Below are positions 1 through 7,806 of a stretch of DNA of 21,146 nt, in pieces. A program made the translations under genes and the position numbers. How positions within the stretch are numbered: the stretch's first letter is position 1; each line of letters opens with the position of its first letter. The DNA lies in the IMG/VR virus record IMGVR_UViG_3300040801_005227, positions 1 through 21,146 of that record; one strand, given 5' to 3'. A model generated the notes under the pieces. The model was not told the origin of the DNA. It saw only the letters and a program-made list of their open reading frames with translations, and did not search any database. The DNA is from a virus.

Positions 1-1364
1 GCGTCGGGAATAGGCGCTTCAAAATTGCCATATGCCATAGAAAAATATTCGATATAACAGGTCGAACCCGAAGATGTTCCGCCATACCAATTAATGCCGC
101 AATTGAGAAATGAAGATTGAGTGTCAGCATGTTTTAAATGCCAACCGGAGGGTTCGGGTGTGCCGTAAGCCCAAATTTTGCCGAATATGCCGGATGAGCC
201 TGAATCCTTGGCTTTTAACCTGACAAAAACGCGGTCACCTTTGGAGAAAGCAGGAGTAGCAACGTTTGTGCGGTTATACCAGGTGCCACTGCTTAAAAGG
301 TTGTAATCCAGGCTGCCTTTCTGGATATTCATAACCAGGGCATCGGCAGAGCTTTCATTGGTTACGCAAACCGCTGGGCCTGGTTGCGGGTAGTTGACCG
401 TTGCTCCCAGCGTAATCAGAGCGAGTGCTTCGTGATCGTACCATTTTGAATGATCCAGGCCGTGACAGATTCCCTGACCGTAACCAAATAGAATTCCCAT
501 TTCCATGTCAGTGGTTCTGTAATCCGGATCGATTGCCAACCGTTTGCCCGACACGCCGCCGCTGACGATCGAAATCGACATGCCGGTGCTGCCGACGGCT
601 GGCCCCCAATCCCATAAACCACTCAGTGTTGCCCCCAACGTATTGTGGCTGAAATCGGTTGAAGCGGTGAAAGGCGTTGCCCATGTGCTGTCGCCATCGG
701 TGCCAACCGCAAAATCGTAAACATCAAAATTCCATGTGGCTTCAGAGTTTGTTCTAAGCCCGACCCAGCCGGACGTCAGTGGTGTGGCAAGAAAATTGGT
801 TGTCGTGATAGAAACAGACCAAATGTTGGGCTCGTCTTCGTAATAAGCCCAGACTTTTGCTTTAACAACAGTGCCGTCAGCCGACACATACATGCGGTGT
901 GCATAATAACGGGTTGTGCCGTCGGTATCGAAAGTTAATGGCACCGTGGTGAACGCTGTCCACGATCCTCCAGTTAATGCGCCGACATACAAATTGTCTG
1001 CATCGTACCAGGAAAGATAGCCGGTTTCATCCGAATCGCCGCCGCTGCCGTTAATGATGATATGGGGCGTGCAGTAGTTAAACTGCATGTAACCTGTTTG
1101 ACGGACGACCTTTTCGACCGCGCCCAGAGTCCCGGCGCTGGCGAAGCGCATGGCGCAGTTGGCGTTGGCGCTGCCGTGGTAGTTGCTTAACCAAAGCCAA
1201 TGCTGGGGAGCTGACGATATTTCATATTCATCGATGTAAAAAGGTTTGCGTACGCCGTTGCCCGGGTCGTGCCACATGAACTGCCAGCCGCTTGGAGTTA
1301 AACTTTGTGAGTTGGCAGTACTCCATGCTGACTCAGAGTTGAAGTGATCGTAGTATTGCCCCAT
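1..1364 (-). CDS. Large jelly-roll-like receptor-binding/fibre protein, 3' end outside the window
   Basis: From ATG 1364 (TAATG overlap with the fibre gene) the frame is open to the window edge for about 454 codons: MGQYYDHFNSESAWSTANSQ… It is rich in Trp, Tyr, Gly and Ser. Three related segments can be seen: one near residue 10-60 (PSGWQFMW … FYIDEYEISS), one near 165-235 (KAKVWAYYEDEPNIWSVSI … WNFDVYDFAVG), and one near 390-454 (GKIWAYGTPEPSGWHLKHAD … CYIEYFSMAYGNF). The repeated 'K-[IV]-W-A-Y-x(3)-E-P-x(2)-W' core suggests tandem concanavalin-like/jelly-roll sugar-binding modules. A distal receptor-binding role is inferred from content and place. The C-terminus is missing. Confidence 0.82.
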   Translation of the reverse strand, partial: MGQYYDHFNSESAWSTANSQSLTPSGWQFMWHDPGNGVRKPFYIDEYEISSAPQHWLWLSNYHGSANANCAMRFASAGTLGAVEKVVRQTGYMQFNYCTPHIIINGSGGDSDETGYLSWYDADNLYVGALTGGSWTAFTTVPLTFDTDGTTRYYAHRMYVSADGTVVKAKVWAYYEDEPNIWSVSITTTNFLATPLTSGWVGLRTNSEATWNFDVYDFAVGTDGDSTWATPFTASTDFSHNTLGATLSGLWDWGPAVGSTGMSISIVSGGVSGKRLAIDPDYRTTDMEMGILFGYGQGICHGLDHSKWYDHEALALITLGATVNYPQPGPAVCVTNESSADALVMNIQKGSLDYNLLSSGTWYNRTNVATPAFSKGDRVFVRLKAKDSGSSGIFGKIWAYGTPEPSGWHLKHADTQSSFLNCGINWYGGTSSGSTCYIEYFSMAYGNFEAPIPD

Positions 1365-2098
1365 TACCTTGAGCCTTTCAGTGTTAGTGCAATTTTCGCA
1401 AGGGTCGTGTCGGTGGTGGCCCCAAAAGAAAAAACCAGCTGAGATGTGGTTTCAAACGTCACTGCCGAGGAGAACGTGAAAGTCCCCTGCGTGGCCCCGC
1501 TGGCAAAACGTAGCCGTCCGATCTGGGTAGTGTTTTTATATAGATAAAAGTTGGTGGTCGCTGCGGCTGCAGCGCCGGCTTTTGCTGAAGATCCTGTTAA
1601 ACCGGACGGCAGCATGAATTCCAGCGCCGGCACATGGCGCATTAGTTCTTCGGATGCGGTAGGTTTCCCGTTATAATAGGCTGCCACGGCATAGGGCTGG
1701 CCGGTGATAGCAGAATCGGAATGTTGGTGCGCAGCGACGCTGGTGTCTTCCTGCCACGAAGAACCATCGTAATAAAGCAGTTTGTTTTCATCCTGGATGT
1801 AAGCCTGCCAGCCTTCTTTTGGAATAAAATAAGTCCAGCCAATAGCTGTCGGCGTAGCCCCGGAATAATAACAGATGTGCTGGTCGCGCCCGCCCCAAGT
1901 ACCAGTGGCAATCGTGGCTGCGATATAGACGGCACCTGTGGCCGGACTGCCAGGGGGGCTGTTGAGATCCCTGTCGATGACCGTAATTTGAGAAAGCGCA
2001 TCGATGGCGCAGTCCAGCTCGATCAGGGGCGCGTTCATTTCCTCGGCCCTGAATACGGTAATGGAATCTTGCCATTCATTGAAGAAATTATAGGCCAT
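1364..2098 (-). CDS. DUF2793-type tail fibre protein (244 aa)
   Basis: Residues ~1-45 are a helical N-terminus (MAYNFFNEWQDSITVFRAEE). Residues ~46-118 hold the DUF2793 pattern: SPPGSPATGAVYIAATIATG, TWGGRDQHICYY, WTYFIPKEGWQAYIQDENKL and YYDGSSWQE. The C-terminal ~100 residues are a separate beta-rich module with Ala/Thr repeats (AAAAATTNFYLYKNTTQIGR … AKIALTLKG), typical of fibre tips. DUF2793 is a phage tail-fibre domain; receptor recognition is inferred. The ribosome site AAGGA overlaps the stop of the 92-residue gene, and its own TAA overlaps the next ATG. Confidence 0.85.
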   Translation of the reverse strand: MAYNFFNEWQDSITVFRAEEMNAPLIELDCAIDALSQITVIDRDLNSPPGSPATGAVYIAATIATGTWGGRDQHICYYSGATPTAIGWTYFIPKEGWQAYIQDENKLLYYDGSSWQEDTSVAAHQHSDSAITGQPYAVAAYYNGKPTASEELMRHVPALEFMLPSGLTGSSAKAGAAAAATTNFYLYKNTTQIGRLRFASGATQGTFTFSSAVTFETTSQLVFSFGATTDTTLAKIALTLKGSR

Positions 2099-2109
2099 CG
2101 TTCATATCC

Positions 2110-2388
2110 TTAATCGTTGAAATTGATGTTTAGAAATTCGTTGAAGAAATCGATTGCGTTTTGATCCATGCCGCGTTTTTCCATAATTTCCGACACATGT
2201 TGACGATATTTTTTAAGGACGGCATCTTGATTGGGAACGCGGCTTTGGGCATTGTAAATATGAGTGACAATGTCTTCGACCATGCGGCTCAAGACGATCA
2301 ATTGAGAATTGATAAGGTTTAGTTTGTCGTCGATGCTCATTTCAGTAAAATTGTTGGGAACTTTGTCTAATGCCTCTCCTTGGCTCAT
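2110..2388 (-). CDS. Small helical protein (92 aa) in the tail-fibre cluster
   Basis: Ninety-two residues with strong AAGGAGAGG just before the ATG at 2388. The product is largely helical: DDKLNLINSQLIVLSRMVED with a hydrophobic heptad-like pattern, then VLKKYRQHVSEIMEKRGMDQ and an aromatic, acidic end (DFFNEFLNINFND). There is no signal peptide or membrane helix. Placed between tip protein and DUF2793 fibre, it could be a fibre chaperone or connector. I do not recognise the family. Confidence 0.72.
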   Translation of the reverse strand: MSQGEALDKVPNNFTEMSIDDKLNLINSQLIVLSRMVEDIVTHIYNAQSRVPNQDAVLKKYRQHVSEIMEKRGMDQNAIDFFNEFLNINFND

Positions 2389-2406
2389 TGTCCTCTCCTT
2401 TTAAAT

Positions 2407-2429
2407 AGTACCGATTAAAGAGTACCGAT
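2407..2429. repeat. Short direct repeat spanning the stop of the 385-residue gene
   Basis: AGTACCGAT (plus strand) occurs at 2407-2415 and 2421-2429 with five bases between. The stop of the gene falls between the copies. It may be a local duplication; no function is suggested. Confidence 0.55.
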
Positions 2430-3572
2430 AGGCAGTCCGTTTGAATCAAGCAGTTGAATGTATATGTTTCCAAATGATGCGCCTGGTTTTGTCGTGATGA
2501 CAATGCTTGGTGGAATTTCCTGCCCAAGATTTTGATTGCGCTTATAAGTAACTGATGCGTTTCCGCCATAAGATTGCACGACCTGGGTGGTGGCAAACGG
2601 CCCGTAAATGTTTTTGCACAAAGTGCCGGTTCCATGCAGTTGAAACGTAAATGCGGTTTGGTCAAGATTTTCAGTGGGGTCATAATCCCAACCGTATTGG
2701 TCTTTAATTTTAGCATTGACCGCACAGTATGGTGTGCTGGTATAAGCCGACCAAAACATCACATAGCCTTCGCCCTCTCTATATATAGAGGTAAACCCGA
2801 TTGCTGCACCGCTTAATGAGAGCGACATGACCGTTGCAATGCGGTTTTCCCAAAGCGCGTTAATCATGTCCGATGTGATTGCCGTGATGCCGCCTAAAAT
2901 CAAAACGTGGCATATTTTGATATGGTTAGCGGGTATGCTGGGCATTTGTAGATCTTCTGTATCAGCAACGCCTTTAACTACATCAACAATATCGTCTTCT
3001 CCCACCACCACCAAGTCGTAACGAGCATACGGTATGGCCGGAGCAGCCGAAAACGCGACTGTGACACCGCCAACACCCATTGTAGTCACGGGCGGATCGG
3101 TCATGTAAACAGTTCCGGCCCCCATGACCATATTGTCACCAAGTAATCCGTGCAAAGTGCCGTTAAGACGAAAAGTCATGTTATCGATTTCAATTAACAT
3201 GTCGTCTAGATCGGCTGCAGGCTCGCCGCCGGAGATAATTTCATCGGCATAGGTCCCCCAGCCAGGGAATTGACCGCTTTCGCCAGAGACAGGCGAGGGT
3301 ATCGCGCGGCCGTGGCCGATGACCTCGATAAAACCCTTATAACCTGCTTTGTGAGCGATTCTTACCGCATTTCCCGGACGGACATATTCGGGCAAGGTTT
3401 GCCAGTTGCGTGGATAATGAGCATGGACAAATTTGTCCGAGCCTTGCACTTTGCAGCGGACGATGTGATTTACCGCGTCAACATCCCAGACAATGGCATC
3501 GCGTCCCCATTGATGTGAACGAAATCGACGGCGAAGACCTGTGTCGAAATTTTTTCTATTGTAAAGGCGCAT
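2415..3572 (-). CDS. Tail tip / baseplate-like protein (385 aa)
   Basis: I place the start at ATG 3572 (MRLYNRKNFDTG), not the upstream GTG at 3590. Residues ~25-90 look like an OB-type beta-barrel (AIVWDVDAVNHIVRCKVQGS … NAVRIAHKAGYKGFIEVIGHGR). The middle has a beta-sandwich-like segment with YDLVVVGEDDIVDVVKG and MPSIPANHIKICHVLILGG, a pattern I recall from uncultured phage tail proteins, where it follows the hub. Residues ~250-385 are beta-rich and aromatic. No enzyme motif. It follows the hub with a TAATG overlap, so it is probably part of the tip that carries the fibres. Name inferred from position. Confidence 0.75.
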   Translation of the reverse strand: MRLYNRKNFDTGLRRRFRSHQWGRDAIVWDVDAVNHIVRCKVQGSDKFVHAHYPRNWQTLPEYVRPGNAVRIAHKAGYKGFIEVIGHGRAIPSPVSGESGQFPGWGTYADEIISGGEPAADLDDMLIEIDNMTFRLNGTLHGLLGDNMVMGAGTVYMTDPPVTTMGVGGVTVAFSAAPAIPYARYDLVVVGEDDIVDVVKGVADTEDLQMPSIPANHIKICHVLILGGITAITSDMINALWENRIATVMSLSLSGAAIGFTSIYREGEGYVMFWSAYTSTPYCAVNAKIKDQYGWDYDPTENLDQTAFTFQLHGTGTLCKNIYGPFATTQVVQSYGGNASVTYKRNQNLGQEIPPSIVITTKPGASFGNIYIQLLDSNGLPIGTL

Positions 3573-6500
3573 TAGTCGGAGATCCTCCACCCTTCGATCT
3601 TGTCTTTAAATGAGCCTTGGCCGTCAAAGTTAGGCCGAATGAATTCGCGGGTGATTCTGGTGACAAAGGTTCGAATCGGTATGTTACTGATTGGATGGTT
3701 GATTTGAAGAATGTCGCCAATTTCATCTTGCAGGTGCGCTGTTTTTTCAAACTTAACCCGTCGTCGCTGGTTTTTGACAACTTGAAGTTCATTATTGGCT
3801 ACCATTTGGCAATGTTCGACTTGGTAAGAGAGCGGGTCATCGAATTCTTCGGTCACAACCAATCCGCCCAGTTCGTCCTGAAAAGCGTAGTCGTTGGCGC
3901 TGGCCTGAAGCATTTCTTTTTCGTGTCCAATCGGACGGGCATAAATGTCGTAGCGGTAAGAAGCGACCGCAGCCAGAGCTTCGATTAAAAAGCTCAAGGC
4001 AATGTTAGTCGCCAAAATAAAAATGTGGCACCAGTGAGGGCCATATACGCCGATGTCGCACCCAATAGCAGCTAAGCCGAAGCCAAGCACAATAGCTGCA
4101 AAGGCAAAAACATACATGGCGCGGTTAGGCCCTTCGAGCTTAACATAAATAAAAGTTTCGCTTGGATCGACGTAAGAGATATATTGGTCCGGCCGGCGGC
4201 CGAATATATCGTCGATAAACCCGAGCAAAGGAGACCAGTCTTCAAGTGATTGCAAAACCTCAAGCCGGGAATTGCGGCATTGCCTGGTTTTGTCGTCGGA
4301 AAAATAGACAGTTATCGTTTCGTTTTTGCTCCACCAGCCCAAAGAACCCGAGACTTGGGTAATGCGCTCCTCGTCCCATAGGACCTCAATGGTTTCTCGG
4401 CTTTCACACCGGACAGTGACCTTATTGATATAGCTGGAATTTGAATCGTCCGGAGAGAAATGCATGATCTTGATGTTGCTTTCACCGTAGTCGTGATCAA
4501 CAGCTCTGTCCATATTGAGCCGTTTGAGAGTCCATTTGCCGTCCTGCCGCCAATAACCGAACAGACCAAAATGAGTATTTAATTCATCAATGATATCTTG
4601 AAGTGTTTCATCGACCCATTGGATATAGACCGGATGATAGGTTGAAATAGTTGTCGGGATCGAATATTCCTCGCTAGTGTAATTGCCAAAATCCTCAAGC
4701 AGGTCGATGTAGATATCATCCGGGTCTTCGGCCTCATATGGAGAGGTTGCCGTCAGTACCATCTCGGGCCACATAGCCCCCTTGTCTTCCGCCCTGACCG
4801 TTACGGTGGGGTGTGAAGTTTTGCTGTAAGACACCGAGACTTCTGTGATAATAAATTTGCCTTGCGGTTGCCAGTAGTTGGTGCCGGAAACCTTTTCACC
4901 CAAATGGACTTCAACCAAACGGCCTTTTTTTAAGACAGCCGAATATGTCGAAGCGTGGTTGGTAGGATCAAACAGGTCTCCACGGGCGATTTGAAATTCC
5001 ATGTAATTGACGCGTTCAATTTCCCAATTGAGAATAACCGGGGTGTCAGCCAAAAGATAATCGGCCAAGTCCGGAGAAAATCCGGCGTTGTCCCATTGGT
5101 GCGAAATTTCTTCAATATCCGTTCGGTAGTAAGTCCAGGTCGACCACATGACGTTGGTAGGGTCATAAACAACAGTGGGATTGTAAGTGCCATAATTTTG
5201 GGTCAGCTTGGCGGTGCCCGCATAAGCGTATCTGCTGTCGCCCTGAAGCGCACCGTCGATGTAGTAGGCCTGATAAATCGACCCAGCCATAGGCACTGCA
5301 AACAAAAAAGCGTCATTGGGTGGAACGTTAACACGATGGCCGGTAAAAAACATTTCACCAACAGTGTCCACAGCGACCATGCCGCAGACCTGATTGTCTG
5401 GGTTTTCGTAGAACCAACCAGGATGGGTGTCATTGTTAAGTAATGACCAGAGGCCGGTGTTTAGATCGTAAATTGCCAACCCATCGGAAGAGCCCATGAC
5501 GATCTTATTGTGGCCGTCGTTGGGATCAGTGTAGACTTCCAAATCCATCAAATAGTAGTCGTCGCGGGTTGAAAAAGTTGGACGGCTGTAAGTGATAGCA
5601 CGGGTGGCCGTGTCGATAATGCACAAGCCGCGATGTTCATCACAGTTTTTATTGGTTGTATATGCAGAGACATTGCCGTAGATTTTACCATTGTAGTAAA
5701 TGGTGTTGTTTAGGCCGATCCAGTGGAAACCTTCGCCATCGTGCCATTCAAAATGTTGGATTAGTGACCCGGTGGACAATGAGCGTAACTGAAGAAAACC
5801 GGCATAATTGGCGTGATAATAACCGTCAAAGTTACCGCCTACGACCATTTTGTCATTATTGGGATCGATATCAAAAGCTTGGCCGTCACCAGACCATGAT
5901 GTGCAGATACTTTGATAATTGCTACCGCTATCAATAAAAATCATTTCCGGCTTGTATAAACCGTCACCGTCCGGAGTGGGGGTCAAATCCATGCTGAAAA
6001 CCATAAAATCCCAGTTTAGATAATATTCAGCAGATCCATAAACATAGAATTTGCCAGCGGACGCATCGACGCGCACGGACATATATTCGCACAGATAACC
6101 CAGACCATAAGGCATTTGAGGAAACGAGCTTGTATCAAAATTTTTTGTGATGAGGTAGGTTGAATTGTCGTCTAAAAAAAGCTCGGTAACGGTTTCGGCT
6201 TGGTCGTTTAAAATGAGAAACCCTTTGCAACTAGAATGGTTGGAAGGAATAACGACATAGCGTCCTTGGCCGCCAACGTTTGTCCACATAATGCTGACCA
6301 TATCGTTCCAAAAATCATTCCACCCGGGAGGAGCATCTTGTTTATAGCAGCGCACGATTGTCCAGGTGTCAACATCGATGACCAGGATTGAATTAAGTGG
6401 TTTGGGACCGCTACTTTGATAAGCGTTTACGCAGAAAAGCAATCGTGAAGACGGATCAAAATGTAAATGCGTTATATGAAGAACACCACTGCCTGCAGAG

Positions 6501-7438
6501 ACTCCAGCGCTTTCACAGTAGTTGTTGGTGTTTTCGTCAAGGCGCAGCACCGTAATCTCTTTATGGAAAACAATACGGACATCATCGTCGATTTTTTCGA
6601 CCGCGTAAGGGGATTTTGCTATCTCGGAAAACCCGACGAAACTGGTAACTGTGTTGGCGTTCGACCATGTGGCACCGTCGTCATCCGTCCAAGCTGAAAA
6701 AATATTCCAACGCTCAGTGTCTTCGACCTTGCTGTCCACATAGTCGAAATACACCCAGAGGTATCCGCTTGTGGCCGCCAAAAAGTTTGGGTTGCTGCGC
6801 TTGCGGTCATAGGTCTCGAGGCCGAAACTGTCCATCGTGGCCGGAGAGGACCAGCCGCCGAAAATTGAGCTGCCAGTGCTGTACATGAAATAATGAGTCG
6901 ATGTCGCCGCTACGGCTTCGAGGCTGAAAGCCATGATAAACGTGCCGTCTGAAAGCGGACCCAGACCAATCGTGTCAACCAACTGTGTTGACTCGGAATA
7001 ATCAGAACCCAGCTGAGTGGGCCCGGATAGCACCGTGCCGGTGTTGTCGATAATCTGGGTATAGATACGACGGGATGAACCGCGATCCTGCAGGATAGCG
7101 ACGCCAAAATTACCGTCATTCAATTGGATGATATCCGCATCAATGATATTGTACAAAGAGTCGAATATTTGAACACTGTTCCATGTTTGCCGTTCAGTGT
7201 CGGTGTAAGACATGAAAAGATCGTTTGATCCATCGGTATCCATGCGATAGATTTCAACCAGGCTGCCATCATCGGCCAATATTAATCCGGCACTGTCTTG
7301 TTCGTAGGAGTAGGTATCGAAAAAATTGCCGTCAAACGGGATCTCTGCCAGCTGGTCTTCGGTAATAATTTTGCAGATCGGATGATGTGAGGTACTGCTA
7401 AGCGCAGCTGCGAGTGTGCTGTTAAGCGTAATGGGCAT
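3572..7438 (-). CDS. Giant tail hub (Tal-like) with fused beta-propellers and a two-helix membrane hairpin
   Basis: A 1288-residue protein. Residues 1-30 look like a hub N-terminus (MPITLNSTLAAALSSTSHHP). Residues ~30-330 are propeller-like, with an Asp-box at 251-258 (TDDDGATW) and a degenerate one ending at Trp86. Residues ~330-760 appear to be a second propeller (VMGSSDGLAIYDLNTGLWS). Residues ~805-1288 are a hub domain (WEIERVNYMEFQIARGD, KGRLVEVHLGE, ETLQDIIDELNTHFGLFGYW), ending in EIGDILQINHP. Two membrane-like helices at ~1108-1127 and ~1139-1161 flank a CDIGVYGPHWCH loop. The role is closure of the tail tip and receptor contact; no sialidase active site is visible, so sugar cleavage is not claimed. 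AAAGGAG precedes the ATG. The hub call is moderate, the propeller fold good. Confidence 0.8.
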   Translation of the reverse strand: MPITLNSTLAAALSSTSHHPICKIITEDQLAEIPFDGNFFDTYSYEQDSAGLILADDGSLVEIYRMDTDGSNDLFMSYTDTERQTWNSVQIFDSLYNIIDADIIQLNDGNFGVAILQDRGSSRRIYTQIIDNTGTVLSGPTQLGSDYSESTQLVDTIGLGPLSDGTFIMAFSLEAVAATSTHYFMYSTGSSIFGGWSSPATMDSFGLETYDRKRSNPNFLAATSGYLWVYFDYVDSKVEDTERWNIFSAWTDDDGATWSNANTVTSFVGFSEIAKSPYAVEKIDDDVRIVFHKEITVLRLDENTNNYCESAGVSAGSGVLHITHLHFDPSSRLLFCVNAYQSSGPKPLNSILVIDVDTWTIVRCYKQDAPPGWNDFWNDMVSIMWTNVGGQGRYVVIPSNHSSCKGFLILNDQAETVTELFLDDNSTYLITKNFDTSSFPQMPYGLGYLCEYMSVRVDASAGKFYVYGSAEYYLNWDFMVFSMDLTPTPDGDGLYKPEMIFIDSGSNYQSICTSWSGDGQAFDIDPNNDKMVVGGNFDGYYHANYAGFLQLRSLSTGSLIQHFEWHDGEGFHWIGLNNTIYYNGKIYGNVSAYTTNKNCDEHRGLCIIDTATRAITYSRPTFSTRDDYYLMDLEVYTDPNDGHNKIVMGSSDGLAIYDLNTGLWSLLNNDTHPGWFYENPDNQVCGMVAVDTVGEMFFTGHRVNVPPNDAFLFAVPMAGSIYQAYYIDGALQGDSRYAYAGTAKLTQNYGTYNPTVVYDPTNVMWSTWTYYRTDIEEISHQWDNAGFSPDLADYLLADTPVILNWEIERVNYMEFQIARGDLFDPTNHASTYSAVLKKGRLVEVHLGEKVSGTNYWQPQGKFIITEVSVSYSKTSHPTVTVRAEDKGAMWPEMVLTATSPYEAEDPDDIYIDLLEDFGNYTSEEYSIPTTISTYHPVYIQWVDETLQDIIDELNTHFGLFGYWRQDGKWTLKRLNMDRAVDHDYGESNIKIMHFSPDDSNSSYINKVTVRCESRETIEVLWDEERITQVSGSLGWWSKNETITVYFSDDKTRQCRNSRLEVLQSLEDWSPLLGFIDDIFGRRPDQYISYVDPSETFIYVKLEGPNRAMYVFAFAAIVLGFGLAAIGCDIGVYGPHWCHIFILATNIALSFLIEALAAVASYRYDIYARPIGHEKEMLQASANDYAFQDELGGLVVTEEFDDPLSYQVEHCQMVANNELQVVKNQRRRVKFEKTAHLQDEIGDILQINHPISNIPIRTFVTRITREFIRPNFDGQGSFKDKIEGWRISD
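3584..3588 (-). promoter_or_regulatory. Ribosome binding site that fixes the start of the 385-residue tip protein
   Basis: The transcript reads GGAGG 11 bases before the ATG at 3572, which overlaps the hub stop (TAATG). A GTG at 3590 is in frame but lies in the ribosome site itself, so it is unlikely to be used. Confidence 0.7.
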
Positions 7439-7449
7439 GAACGGCTCCT

Positions 7450-7806
7450 TTATGCCATGATGATCATCTCTAAGTTGACATCCCGCCGGAACTCAGCCAG
7501 GGCGCTGTTGTCAATAAAGTATTCGCCATTGAGGCTGAGGATTTCCACGGTGTAAGTGTTGCCGCCACCGGTCGTCCAGCTGCAGCTCGAATCAGCAGTC
7601 AAAATTGAGATAAATTGGTTCCATTGGGCCAGGGGCATATAGTCCCAGTACAAGCGGATAACCTTACCTTTAATCGTTGTGCCCCATGAAAAAAATTCCG
7701 CGCCGCCAAGAGTGGGCGCGAAAGTGGTGAGCCGTTCAGTATGTGGCAAAGTCGCCCTCGCCGGATTCATAGCAAAGGTGTAGCCAGCAAGTGTCATCTG
7801 TGCCAT
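7450..7806 (-). CDS. Small distal-tail-like / minor tail protein (118 aa)
   Basis: The ATG follows the tape measure stop directly (TAA-ATG). The 118 residues are beta-rich, with Trp and aromatic residues along strands (FFSWGTTIKGKVIRLYWDYM, LAQWNQFISIL, CSWTTGGGNTYTVEILSLNG) and an ending FRRDVNLEMIIMA. The layout (tape measure, short beta protein, large hub) is the one seen for distal tail (Dit) or lambda gpM-like minor tail proteins that bridge tube and tip. The length fits the gpM-like group better than full Dit proteins. The assignment rests mainly on position. Confidence 0.68.
   Translation of the reverse strand: MAQMTLAGYTFAMNPARATLPHTERLTTFAPTLGGAEFFSWGTTIKGKVIRLYWDYMPLAQWNQFISILTADSSCSWTTGGGNTYTVEILSLNGEYFIDNSALAEFRRDVNLEMIIMA

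Noticed and set aside
2342-2725. Minus-strand 127-codon frame, and similar ones at 14628-14960, 1642-2001, 19344-19619
   Set aside because: They run inside real genes in another frame and give low-complexity, Arg/Ser/Cys-rich products with no domain.
4955-5443. Plus-strand open frame of 162 codons, and other plus-strand frames such as 11500-11805 and 8377-8796
   Set aside because: Each lies opposite a well-supported minus-strand gene, has no ribosome site or sensible protein features, and would be the only gene on that strand.
6600-7350. Calling the hub N-terminus a sialidase
   Set aside because: One clear and one degenerate Asp-box support a propeller only; the arginine triad and FRIP-type motif of sialidases are not visible.
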